Assembly (NCBI RefSeq): GCF_000011245.1
Contig: NC_004193.1
Location: 2,582,501 to 2,646,500 of the forward strand
Source of the DNA: Oceanobacillus iheyensis HTE831
Lineage (GTDB): Bacteria; Bacillota; Bacilli; Bacillales; Amphibacillaceae
Length of the DNA: 64,000 nt
Direction: 5' to 3'
Each line of letters starts with the position of its first letter. Positions within the stretch are counted from its first letter, which is position 1. The notes beneath the pieces are model-generated. The model saw nothing but the letters and a program-made list of their open reading frames with translations, had not been told where the DNA came from and did no database searches. The position numbers were made by a program, and so were the translations under genes. This document shows positions 17,764 through 25,914 of this stretch, one piece after another.

Positions 17764-18537
17764 TTATTCTGGCACTTGAATATCATAGTTAGGTAAAATT
17801 AATACCTCTACACGTCTGTTTTTTGCTCTGTTTTCTGCACTCGTATTCGGTACAATTGGTTGAAATTCTCCGTATCCTTTTGCACTAAACAAAGTAGGAT
17901 CTAACTCTTCGTTCTCTAAGATTAATGTCATAAAGTTAATTGCTCGTGAGACACTTAATTCCCAGTTTGAATTATATTCTTCTGTTTCAATTGGTACATC
18001 ATCTGCATGTCCACTAATCACTACTTGATGTGGTGGCTCTGTGTATAATAAATTGGATACGTCATTTGCTATTTCTTTGCTAGTTTCTTTTACTTCTGCA
18101 CTTCCCGAATCAAAAAATACTTCATTAACCAACGTTATCATTAATCCTTCATCCGTTAATTCCGTACCTAGTTGTTCTGTCAGCTCATGCTCTTGTATAA
18201 AATGATTAATTTGTGTCTGTAATGCTTGTAAGTCTCTTAATTCACTCTCACTTTTACTTAACTGTTCATCCTGTTCTTCACTATCCTCGTTTTCATCTAC
18301 TTCTTCTTGTTCTGGAGGGGGTACAGGAATTTCTTGATGATCAAGGACTCCAGAACCTGCATTAGAAAATTCACTTCTAAATACACTAGCTAATTGTTCG
18401 TATTTTTGTATATTAATATCACTCATTGCAAACAAAACGATAAACAAAGCAACTAGTAGCGTAAGTAAATCTGCATAAGGAAGTAACCAGGATTCATCCA
18501 TATGTGACTGGCTTTTCTTCTTCCCTCTTCTACTCAT
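17764..18537 (-). CDS. motB: Flagellar stator protein MotB
   Basis: A 257-residue stator protein with one membrane helix and a C-terminal OmpA-like peptidoglycan-binding domain. The ion-carrying Asp23 is in WLLPYADLLTLLVALFIVLF. The anchor domain shows ISGHADDVPI, NWELSVSRA and NRRVEVLI. A 40-residue acidic Pro/Glu-rich linker follows the plug region. Overall it resembles B. subtilis MotB (proton type) more than MotS, but ion choice cannot be settled by reading. Its start overlaps the end of motA by 8 nt. Confidence 0.93.
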   Translation of the reverse strand: MSRRGKKKSQSHMDESWLLPYADLLTLLVALFIVLFAMSDINIQKYEQLASVFRSEFSNAGSGVLDHQEIPVPPPEQEEVDENEDSEEQDEQLSKSESELRDLQALQTQINHFIQEHELTEQLGTELTDEGLMITLVNEVFFDSGSAEVKETSKEIANDVSNLLYTEPPHQVVISGHADDVPIETEEYNSNWELSVSRAINFMTLILENEELDPTLFSAKGYGEFQPIVPNTSAENRAKNRRVEVLILPNYDIQVPE

Positions 18538-19315
18538 TCGTATATCCCTCTTTTATTGAAGCAATATCTTTTGAAGGAAGTAAAGAACCAAGTTTCTCTT
18601 GCACGATCAATCGAGAATCTCCAGTAGTAATGGATAATATTCCTTCAACTATTATTTCCTTTTGAAGAACTTCTCTTTTAGATTTTTCACGTAATTTATT
18701 CGCAAATGGATGCCATAGAACATATCCAGTAAATATACCTAATAATGTCGCAATAAATGCAGCTGAGATTGCAGCACCCAGTGCATCAATGTCTGACATG
18801 TCTCCCAATGCAGCTATCAATCCAATAACTGCTCCAAGAACCCCTAATGTAGGAGCATATGTACCAGCTTGGGTAAAGATAGCTGCACCTTCCTCATGAC
18901 GCTGTTCCATAGCCTCTATCTTTTCCAGCATAATATCTTTAATAAAATCTGGAGACTGTCCATCTATAGCAAGTTGTAAACCTGATGATAGAAATGAATC
19001 ATCCACTTCGCTAATTTGTTGCTCTAATGACAATATCCCTTCTTTTCTTGTTTGATCCGCCCAATCGCTAAACATTTCAATTATTTCTTTCGTGTTTGCT
19101 TGCTTCGATTCAGTAAATATAATCTTAAAAAGTGCAGGTATCTTCTTTAAGGCACTTCCAGGAAATGCTATGGTAACTGCAGCTGCAGTCCCTAATAAAA
19201 TAATTAAAATCGCTGCTGGGTTAATAAGAGCTTCCAGTCCAACCCCTTTTAATACCATTCCGATTCCAACGGCAATGAGGCCTAATATTAATCCAATAAT
19301 TGATGTCTTATCCAT
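18530..19315 (-). CDS. motA: Flagellar stator protein MotA
   Basis: A 261-residue membrane protein that forms the stator ring with MotB. It matches B. subtilis MotA closely: MDKTSIIGLILG at the start, AIFTQAGTYAPTLGVLGAV, and FIATLLGIFTGYVLWHPFANK. Four membrane helices and the large cytoplasmic loop that contacts FliG are present. AGGAGG lies 6 nt before the ATG. It is the first gene of motA-motB-cheA-cheW and has a SigD-type promoter 36 bp upstream. Confidence 0.95.
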   Translation of the reverse strand: MDKTSIIGLILGLIAVGIGMVLKGVGLEALINPAAILIILLGTAAAVTIAFPGSALKKIPALFKIIFTESKQANTKEIIEMFSDWADQTRKEGILSLEQQISEVDDSFLSSGLQLAIDGQSPDFIKDIMLEKIEAMEQRHEEGAAIFTQAGTYAPTLGVLGAVIGLIAALGDMSDIDALGAAISAAFIATLLGIFTGYVLWHPFANKLREKSKREVLQKEIIVEGILSITTGDSRLIVQEKLGSLLPSKDIASIKEGYTNE

Positions 19316-19350
19316 TGATATCCTCCTATTAACAAAAGTTGCTAATCTTT

Positions 19351-19377
19351 TTATCGGTAATTTTTATAACTTTTGTA
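19351..19377 (-). promoter_or_regulatory. SigD-type promoter of the motA operon
   Basis: On the minus strand TACA, a 15-bp spacer and ACCGATAA match the SigD pattern TAAA-N15-GCCGATAA at 10 of 12 positions. It is at the right distance before motA, and motility genes are classical SigD targets. Confidence 0.7.
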
Positions 19378-19808
19378 GAAATAGAGATATACTTTTTTCA
19401 TTTATAAGAAGGAAATCTAAATTTTCGTAATGAGTATAATTTAATTGTTGTTTTTTTGTAAACCTGTATTATTTCTGAAATTTTTTGTTATAAAAAAACA
19501 GTCCTAAGTTACCGCAACTTATGTCTCATCTCAAGAAAATCACCTGTTTTATCCGTGATTAATCCTATATTATGTTATCAATTTTCTCTACACGGAGTAT
19601 AACTATTAGTTAATATAGCCTAATTTATTTCTGATGTTTATTTCACCAGTAAAATAATCATACTAAATACCTATTAATAGACTAGGTAAAATGCAATTAG
19701 TAAAAATTGTAAATTTTCAATATAATATACAAAATTAACCATATATTGGTTGTGAACAGGTCCTTTATTTTGCCTTTATCACAATATAGAAGGGAGGAGA
19801 GAATTAGG
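19378..19808. other. Divergent intergenic region between motA and sigO
   Basis: This gap of about 430 bp is very AT-rich. Besides the SigD promoter at its left side I see no gene. AATATAATATAC near 19721-19732 could be a -10 region for the sigO operon, but no good -35 accompanies it. Confidence 0.45.
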
Positions 19809-20429
19809 ATGAGTAATCAAGGAGTATCACCTGAAGAAATTCGCCACTTTCATTGTGCACAGAAATTTGTCAAAGATAATGAGCTAATTTTTCGTAATGC
19901 TTTACTTCAGTCATTTATGCAGTCTCCGGAACATTGGGCGTTATTAGAAGAATCTCTAAATTGTCCGAGCTCTGATGCCACAAGATTGTTAGATAAAAAG
20001 TTTAAAGAACACTTCTCAGAAATATCACTAATTAGTCTTTTATCGAATGAAATTCGCAGGTTTGCTATCCGCTATGATCAACGCTATCGTCGTAATACAA
20101 AAAGACAGATGCTCATTCTCGACCGGCCACGATATCACGACTCCCAAGTAACCACTTGGATGGAATTAATTCCATCTAAACAAACATTAGAACAAGAAGC
20201 TTTTCAAACGGAAGGACGTTTAGAAAATAGAGTGGAAAACCCGATTATTCATAAAGCAATAAACCAATTAACAGCCAGACAGAAATTCATTCTAGAAGCA
20301 GCATATATTCATGAGTGTACCGATACAGAAATTGCCCAAATAGATGGTGTCTCACAACAAACAATTAGCAAAACAAGGAAAAAAGCGTTGCAAAACATTT
20401 ACTCGTTTTTGCAAAGGGAGGGAGAATGA
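19809..20429 (+). CDS. sigO: SigO (YvrI)-like split sigma factor, region 4 subunit
   Basis: A 206-residue sigma-factor-like protein resembling YvrI/SigO of B. subtilis. The C-terminal half has a region 4 helix-turn-helix (TDTEIAQIDGVSQQTISKTR) for -35 recognition. The N-terminal half lacks an obvious region 2, which fits a sigma factor that needs the separate RsoA subunit. The ATG at 19809 has GGGAGGAG upstream; the ATG at 19746 would add 21 residues without a ribosome site. It overlaps yvrJ, which overlaps rsoA, so all three are coupled. Identity rests on the neighbourhood plus the domain pattern. Confidence 0.75.
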   Translation: MSNQGVSPEEIRHFHCAQKFVKDNELIFRNALLQSFMQSPEHWALLEESLNCPSSDATRLLDKKFKEHFSEISLISLLSNEIRRFAIRYDQRYRRNTKRQMLILDRPRYHDSQVTTWMELIPSKQTLEQEAFQTEGRLENRVENPIIHKAINQLTARQKFILEAAYIHECTDTEIAQIDGVSQQTISKTRKKALQNIYSFLQREGE

Positions 20430-20602
20430 TGAGCGATATTTCAATCATGACCTATCTTACATCCTTGTTAGAAAATGTTGGATTCCCTGTTATGGTCACC
20501 TTATTCTTATTAATTCGATATGAAATCCGAATTAAACAACTTGAAGAACATTCAAAGGATCTATCCGATCTTATTAGAGATTTAAGGAGGGATATGACAT
20601 GA
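20429..20602 (+). CDS. yvrJ: YvrJ-family small membrane protein
   Basis: A 57-residue protein, MSDISIMTYLTSLLENVG and onward, with one hydrophobic segment (FPVMVTLFLLIRYEIRI) followed by a charged helix (KQLEEHSKDLSDLIRDLRR). This is the YvrJ family pattern, encoded in the sigO-rsoA-oxdC neighbourhood of B. subtilis. GGAGG lies 7 nt before the ATG at 20429; an ATG three bases earlier is also possible. It overlaps the sigO stop and the rsoA start (ATGA). A role as membrane sensor or regulator of the sigma pair is inference. Confidence 0.7.
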   Translation: MSDISIMTYLTSLLENVGFPVMVTLFLLIRYEIRIKQLEEHSKDLSDLIRDLRRDMT

Positions 20603-20865
20603 CTAAACTAATTGAGTTAACCAAACGTGTTCAACTTGATAATGACCTAGATTCCTTAGAAACCATCCTTCATTTATTCGAACCAAAAATGAAACAATCG
20701 CTTCTACAAACAAATTATCAGGAACGAGAAGACTTATTACAAGAATTACAAATTAAAACGATTGATATTATAAGGAATTATGATTGGACAAAGGGATACA
20801 CCTTTTGGGAATATACGGAAAAAATACAGTCTGAGTTCTATTCAACCTATCAAGAAGCAAATTAA
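20599..20865 (+). CDS. rsoA: RsoA-like sigma region 2 subunit
   Basis: An 88-residue protein resembling RsoA (YvrHa), the co-sigma factor that supplies a region 2-like domain to SigO. It has QEREDLLQELQIKTIDIIRNYD and GYTFWEYTEKIQ, similar to the core-binding and -10-binding helices of sigma region 2. AAGGAGGG lies 8 nt before the ATG, which overlaps the yvrJ stop by 4 nt. A hairpin without a T run follows at 20882. The oxalate decarboxylase genes controlled by SigO in B. subtilis are not in this window. Confidence 0.72.
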   Translation: MTKLIELTKRVQLDNDLDSLETILHLFEPKMKQSLLQTNYQEREDLLQELQIKTIDIIRNYDWTKGYTFWEYTEKIQSEFYSTYQEAN

Positions 20866-20881
20866 AGTTAGATTCCCAATT

Positions 20882-20910
20882 CCAACACCATCTTATTCTG
20901 ATGGGGTTGG
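20882..20910 (+). terminator. Hairpin after the sigO operon
   Basis: CCAACACCATC pairs with GATGGGGTTGG (one mismatch) around 7 nt, 17 nt after rsoA. It lacks a T run, so it is a weak terminator at best. Confidence 0.4.
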
Positions 20911-21078
20911 CTTACATAGAATTATCCACTAACCATCTCAAAACTCCTTCACTTTAATATATCCTCTAACTAATATTATTCTTTCTCTATTTATTTGCTA
21001 TTCGTATTTATTAGAATTATAGTATGGTATACGTGTGTATAAATTGTAATATGGCATTTTTAAAGGGGGAGAAATAAA

Positions 21079-22404
21079 TTGAAAACGGTAACTTCTTTTT
21101 TTGACAGAATGGTTCAACGGTATCTGCCAGATGCTTTTTTATTCGCCATCATCTTAACCATTATCGTATTTTTTATTGGGTTGTTATTTCCTGATAACGG
21201 ACCACTTGAAATGGTTCAATTTTGGGGTAATGGATTTTGGGGATTATTAGAATTTGCAATGCAGATGTCACTTGTCGTAATTACTGGATACATCCTAGCA
21301 AGCACCAATGTGGTCAAAAGATTTTTATCTAGGCTGAGTAAACTAGCAAACACACCTGCTCAAGCAATTATTTTAGTTACTTTTATTGCATTAATCGCAT
21401 GTTTTATCAATTATGGTTTTGGACTCGTAGTAGGGGCTTTATTTGCCACTCATGTTGCAAAACAAGTTCCTTCCGTTGATTATCGGTTATTAATCGCCAG
21501 CGCTTATAGTGGTTTTCTAATTTGGCATGGTGGATTTTCCGGATCTGTACCATTAACTATCGCTACAGCTGGTCATTTTCTGGAAGGACAAGTAGGTATC
21601 ATTCCTATTACAGAAACATTATTTAGTCCTTATAATTTGTTTATTGTTATCACTTTATTAGTGGCACTACCATTATTTAATCGCTACCTTTTAAATGGAA
21701 TTGCAGATAATAATACTTACTTTGCAGAAAAAATTCAACAAACAGAGCAAAAACCAAATGTTGATGCTAATAGTATACCAACAACACCTGCTGAAAAATT
21801 AGAAAATAGCCCAATCGTCTCGATGATAATTGGAATTTTAGGCTTAAGTTTTATCGTGTATTATTTTGTAACTAACGGATTTAATTTAAATATTAATATT
21901 GTTAATTTTATATTTTTGTTTCTGGGAATAATTTTACACCGGACACCGAGACAATTTCTTGATAATGTCAGTCAAGGAGTTAAAAATGCTGGCGCGATCA
22001 TTATCCAATTTCCATTTTATGCCGGAATTATGGGAATGATGGTTGATTCAGGTATTTCAGAGGCATTGTCTTTGTGGTTTGTAAATATTTCTACTGAGTA
22101 TACACTCCCATTTCTATCTTTTATTAGTGCGGGTATCGTAAATTTCTTCATTCCATCTGGTGGTGGTCAGTGGGCAATACAGGGTCCAATTATGATTGAA
22201 TCTGCACTTGAATTAGGGGCAGACACAGCTAAAACAGCCATGGGGATTGCATGGGGAGATGCATGGACAAATATGATTCAGCCTTTTTGGGCACTTCCAG
22301 CACTTGCTATTGCAGGCTTAAAAGTGAGAGATATTATGGGATTCTGTGTCATGATTTTAATATTTAGCTTTATCCCCATATCAATTGGACTGTTATTCTT
22401 TTAA
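21079..22404 (+). CDS. atoE: AtoE-type short-chain fatty acid transporter
   Basis: A 441-residue membrane protein of the AtoE (short-chain fatty acid permease) family, about 11 helices. Marks are DRMVQRYLPDAFLFAI at the start, NYGFGLVVGALFA, LIWHGGFSGSVPL and IPSGGGQWAIQGPIM. It probably takes up acetoacetate, butyrate or similar acids. The start is TTG at 21079, 9 nt after AAGGGGG. No CoA-transferase or ato enzymes are next to it; it stands alone. Confidence 0.87.
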   Translation: MKTVTSFFDRMVQRYLPDAFLFAIILTIIVFFIGLLFPDNGPLEMVQFWGNGFWGLLEFAMQMSLVVITGYILASTNVVKRFLSRLSKLANTPAQAIILVTFIALIACFINYGFGLVVGALFATHVAKQVPSVDYRLLIASAYSGFLIWHGGFSGSVPLTIATAGHFLEGQVGIIPITETLFSPYNLFIVITLLVALPLFNRYLLNGIADNNTYFAEKIQQTEQKPNVDANSIPTTPAEKLENSPIVSMIIGILGLSFIVYYFVTNGFNLNINIVNFIFLFLGIILHRTPRQFLDNVSQGVKNAGAIIIQFPFYAGIMGMMVDSGISEALSLWFVNISTEYTLPFLSFISAGIVNFFIPSGGGQWAIQGPIMIESALELGADTAKTAMGIAWGDAWTNMIQPFWALPALAIAGLKVRDIMGFCVMILIFSFIPISIGLLFF

Positions 22405-22417
22405 AAATATTAAAAAA

Positions 22418-22440
22418 GGCTTTCTTCTATGAAGAAGGCC
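22418..22440. terminator. Bidirectional terminator after atoE
   Basis: GGCTTTCTTC and GAAGAAGGCC form a 10-bp stem with a 3-nt loop. On the minus strand a TTTTTT run follows, so it mainly ends the coiled-coil gene at 22451. Confidence 0.75.
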
Positions 22441-22450
22441 TATAAAAGAA

Positions 22451-22690
22451 TTACCCAACATGTCGAGTGTTTATAGTCTCCTTCGCCTTATCTATTACTG
22501 AGAAAAATCGGTCGTTTAATTGATTCGCATTTTTTTCAAGATCATCTATATTTGTTTCCATATTTTCTATTTTTGATTCTAATTCTTTCACTAATTCATC
22601 CATTTGATAGCTATTTTCCTGAATGTTTTCGACTTCGTTTAAAAGTTCTGTAATATTCAATAGTAATCGATCTATCATTTCGGGTGTCAT
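22451..22690 (-). CDS. Small coiled-coil protein, unknown
   Basis: A 79-residue protein, almost entirely a predicted coiled coil with heptads of Leu/Ile (DRLLLNITELLNEVENIQEN, LVKELESKIENMETNIDDLE). There is no signal or membrane helix. AAAGGAGG lies 7 nt before the ATG at 22690, which I prefer to the ATG 57 nt upstream. I do not recognise the family. It has its own terminator. Confidence 0.6.
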   Translation of the reverse strand: MTPEMIDRLLLNITELLNEVENIQENSYQMDELVKELESKIENMETNIDDLEKNANQLNDRFFSVIDKAKETINTRHVG

Positions 22691-22875
22691 CGATTTCCTC
22701 CTTTTCTGTTTCATCATACTTGTGAACGTATTTACAAACAAGTGCATATCGTATGAATTTAAAATAAAAGTCAGGACTATATATGCAGGAATTCCTCATC
22801 AATGATGGATTAGTTGGATATTTTTTACAGATAAACGTAGACAAAGAGATTGTAATTTAACAGATGTATCGGTGT

Positions 22876-22945
22876 CAGCCCCCGAAACCTAATCATTCGG
22901 AGACTCACTAGCCGCTACTGGGTTAACAGAGTTTCTTTCTAAGAC
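22876..22945. repeat. Dispersed repeat family B fragment
   Basis: CAGCCCCCGAAACC...CATTCGGAGACTCACTAGCCGC matches the GC-rich core of the element at 34142-34360 (GAGCCCCCGGAATTCGG...GGAGGCTCACCAGCCGCC). It stands out from its AT-rich surroundings. It lies just after the ureohydrolase gene that ends at 22969. Confidence 0.5.
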
Positions 22946-22968
22946 GGATTTAAAATAATTATCCGTAT

Positions 22969-23931
22969 TTATAGGTTTTCTTTTTTATCATGAATTAACT
23001 TACCAGCTAATGCATATAAAACAGCATAAGTAACAAAATGAGATGAGTTATCGTTAGCATCTTGTTGTGGATAGACTTCTACATAATCCATTCCATTTAT
23101 CCCCATCTGGGAAAATTCCAGAATAAGTTCCAACAACTCATATGAAGTTAATCCATTACCATCTACTGGTCCACCAGGGTTGAATGCGAAATCCAAGACA
23201 TCACTACAAATACTTAAGTAAACAGCTTCTGTACCTTCACTTGCAATTTCATATGCTTTTTTTGCCAGATCATGCAGCTGATTGTTCGCTTGTTTAATTT
23301 CACGAACTGAAATGGTAGTTGCTCCTACTTCATTTGCATACTTTCCTGTTTCTGGTTTATTTCGTGGGCCATGTATTCCCATATGAACAATACTTTGATT
23401 ACGAACGCTTTCACTCTCATAAATGCGATGAAAAGGTGTACTTCTTGCATAAAGATCACCATGATAATCCGGATGATTATCATAATGTGCATCTAGATGA
23501 ATAATACCTACTTTCCCTTCTACTTCATTACTTAATGCTTGTACAATTGGATACGTAATACCATGGTCACCGCCAAATGCAATAGGGAATTTCCCTGTCT
23601 TCCAAACTTCCTTAGCAAATTGCTCAATTCTCCGCATTGTTTCAGGAGAATCTGCAGGTACCACATCTACATCACCCAAATCCCCGAATGAGTAGTGCTG
23701 TAATACATCGATATCATTTAGTTCTGGTAAATAACCGGAATATCGCTCTGAATTTAATCTAATTGCTTTGGGGCCTAATTCACACCCAGTATAATCTCCC
23801 CATGTAACTGCCCCTTCCCATGGAACACCGTAAATAAGAACATCCTTATTCTTATAGGAGTTATCTTGCAAGGATACTTTTTCTCCGTCTAAAAAACATG
23901 GAGTATTACCATAAATATAATTTTTAGCCAA
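22969..23931 (-). CDS. Ureohydrolase (arginase/agmatinase) family protein with altered metal site
   Basis: A 320-residue protein with the arginase fold. Four metal-binding residues are clear: His123 in FGGDHG and Asp147, His149, Asp151 in HLDAHYDNHPD. The second Asp pair, normally SxDxDxxDP, reads SICSDVLDF, so the first Asp is replaced by Cys242 and only Asp244 remains. The change may shift metal use or substrate. Family members hydrolyse agmatine, arginine, guanidino acids or formiminoglutamate; which applies is unknown. The start is TTG 23931, 7 nt after GGAGGAG; the ATG at 23958 has no site. It is alone, downstream of a sugar importer. Confidence 0.8.
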   Translation of the reverse strand: MAKNYIYGNTPCFLDGEKVSLQDNSYKNKDVLIYGVPWEGAVTWGDYTGCELGPKAIRLNSERYSGYLPELNDIDVLQHYSFGDLGDVDVVPADSPETMRRIEQFAKEVWKTGKFPIAFGGDHGITYPIVQALSNEVEGKVGIIHLDAHYDNHPDYHGDLYARSTPFHRIYESESVRNQSIVHMGIHGPRNKPETGKYANEVGATTISVREIKQANNQLHDLAKKAYEIASEGTEAVYLSICSDVLDFAFNPGGPVDGNGLTSYELLELILEFSQMGINGMDYVEVYPQQDANDNSSHFVTYAVLYALAGKLIHDKKENL

Positions 23932-24075
23932 TTCTATTCTCCTCCAATAATAAAACATGTTCTAATACGTATTCCTTTAATGTGAGAAAAACAAACCTAT
24001 TATAAAGGGAAACTTTATTTAGGAATGGATCAATACAAGTTAATCTGAACCCTTATTTATAAATAATTAATTGAG

Positions 24076-24918
24076 TTACCCTTTAATTGCACCTTCCGTC
24101 ATTCCTTTAGCAATCCTTCTTTGAAAAATTGCATATAAAACAATTACGGGAATAATAGCAATTATAAGACTTGCAAATAAGGTTCCCCATGCATTAGTAT
24201 ACTGTGCTTCATTACTTATAAAATCTATCGCTAATGCAAGTGTGTAGTTTTCACTAGAATTCAAGAAAATTAACGCCATAAAATATTCATTCCAGAATTG
24301 AATAGCATTCATAATTGTTACCGTTATGATTCCGGACATACTTAGTGGTGTAATTATTTTCCATAACATACCGTAAGGAGACATTCCATCAATAGAAGCA
24401 GCTTCTTCTAATGATTTTGGAATGGTACTCATAAAGCTCGTCAATACAAATATGGTAAAAGGAAGCTGACTTACACTATAAACAATTGCTAATCCAAAAA
24501 CATTGTCTAGCAGTCCTATATTTGATAATAGAAAGAACAAAGGAATCCAACCTAATACCATTGGAATCATCATCGCTGATACATAGAGTGTAAATAGGAG
24601 TTTACTTCCCTTAAAATTAATTCGTTCAATTGCATAGGCTGTAGGTATCGCCATTAATAGTGTCAATAAGGTACCGACCAGTGTAACGATAAGGCTATTC
24701 CATACACTCGTATCAATATTATAATTTGACCACGCATTCACGTAATTTTGCCAATTCAAGATTTCAGGGAATCCCCAAGGGTTTCGGTAAATTTCTGCAT
24801 TAGACTTTAATGAACCAATAAACATCCAAATAATTGGATATAGAACTGCTATACTCCAAAGAATTAAAGGGATACGTATTCCTGCTCTACCCAATATTTG
24901 TCCTACACTTCGCTTCAA
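24076..24918 (-). CDS. CUT1 ABC sugar importer permease (MalG type)
   Basis: A 280-residue inner-membrane subunit with six helices. The EAA loop that contacts the ATPase reads EEAASIDGMSPYGMLWKIITPL. The start is TTG 24918, with AGAGGAGGT 6 nt upstream; the GTG further up would place this site inside the gene. It is the last of three genes for one importer (binding protein, MalF-type, MalG-type). No ATPase gene is present, which is normal for Bacillus CUT1 systems that share MsmX. The substrate is unknown. Confidence 0.88.
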   Translation of the reverse strand: MKRSVGQILGRAGIRIPLILWSIAVLYPIIWMFIGSLKSNAEIYRNPWGFPEILNWQNYVNAWSNYNIDTSVWNSLIVTLVGTLLTLLMAIPTAYAIERINFKGSKLLFTLYVSAMMIPMVLGWIPLFFLLSNIGLLDNVFGLAIVYSVSQLPFTIFVLTSFMSTIPKSLEEAASIDGMSPYGMLWKIITPLSMSGIITVTIMNAIQFWNEYFMALIFLNSSENYTLALAIDFISNEAQYTNAWGTLFASLIIAIIPVIVLYAIFQRRIAKGMTEGAIKG

Positions 24919-24948
24919 AATAATACCTCCTCTACTCACCCAGCTAAG

Positions 24949-25842
24949 CTAGTATTCTACTTTATCTCTTCGTAAGACAAACTGTAAAAGCAATACAGTA
25001 ATCAACGATAATACTAAAATCATTACGCCAATTGTAGCTCCGTAACCAAAATTAAATTGTACAAATGCTTGCTGATATAAATAGGATCCCATTACATGGG
25101 TAGAGTTATTTGGTCCCCCACCTGTCATTACCTGAACAATAACAAATGAACCATTTAGCGTCGTAATCACAATATACAAAATGGATATCTTCACTTGTGG
25201 CCACACTAATGGAAGGGTTACTTTCCAAAATTTTGTCCATTCACTTGCTCCATCCATATCAGCTGCTTCATAGTAGCTTTTTGATATATTGGATATACCA
25301 CCCATTAACATCAACATAAATAAGCCAATACCAGCCCAAATAGATGGTAAAACTAAGCTTGGCAATGCCCATGTTTCACTTCCTAACCATGGTTTCGCCC
25401 AATCACCTAACCCTAGCATTTCTAATCCAGAATTGACTAACCCCATGGTTGGATTATAGATAAACATCCACAGTATACCTATTACAACTACTGACATAAT
25501 ATTCGGAAAAAAGAACACGATACGATAAAAAGGTGCTTCTTTAATTTTTAATTGTGTAAGTGCAACTGCAAAGAACATTGCCATTATCATAATTCCAATC
25601 ACTTTTGTAACAACTAAAAAATAATCATGAACGATTGTATCCGGGACAATCACATCATTAAATAATTGGATATAATTATCTAGTCCAATAAAAGTCTTGA
25701 CTTGAGAAGAACCCGACCATTCAAAAAATGAATAATACAATCCACTAAACAATGGATAGAGTGTAAAAATGCAAAACATGATGAATGTTGGGAGAAGACA
25801 AACAGCTAGAAATGTATATTTTTGCTTTTTGGACTGAACCAT
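24949..25842 (-). CDS. CUT1 ABC sugar importer permease (MalF type)
   Basis: A 297-residue permease with six helices and EAA loop YEAADMDGASEWTKFWKVTLPL. It pairs with the MalG-type subunit 30 nt downstream. The ATG at 25842 is chosen over the TTG just before it; the ribosome site (GAGAGTGG) is weak. A strong hairpin lies between this gene and the binding-protein gene, which may lower permease expression relative to the binding protein. Confidence 0.87.
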   Translation of the reverse strand: MVQSKKQKYTFLAVCLLPTFIMFCIFTLYPLFSGLYYSFFEWSGSSQVKTFIGLDNYIQLFNDVIVPDTIVHDYFLVVTKVIGIMIMAMFFAVALTQLKIKEAPFYRIVFFFPNIMSVVVIGILWMFIYNPTMGLVNSGLEMLGLGDWAKPWLGSETWALPSLVLPSIWAGIGLFMLMLMGGISNISKSYYEAADMDGASEWTKFWKVTLPLVWPQVKISILYIVITTLNGSFVIVQVMTGGGPNNSTHVMGSYLYQQAFVQFNFGYGATIGVMILVLSLITVLLLQFVLRRDKVEY

Positions 25843-25869
25843 CAAACCACTCTCTTCTTAAAAATATAC

Positions 25870-25906
25870 TGAATGAGGCTGGACAATAATGTCCGAGCCT
25901 CATTCA
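25870..25906 (-). terminator. Hairpin between binding-protein and permease genes
   Basis: TGAATGAGGCT-GGAC pairs with GTCC-AGCCTCATTCA around a 6-nt loop, with one bulged base. It begins 9 nt after the stop of the binding-protein gene. There is no long T run, so partial termination or 3'-end mRNA protection is likely. Confidence 0.7.
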
Positions 25907-25914
25907 CACATATG

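Noticed and set aside
22860..22945. GC-rich patch considered as an RNA gene or riboswitch
   Set aside because: It matches the core of the family B element at 34142 rather than any riboswitch or tRNA pattern I know, and sits downstream of a gene.
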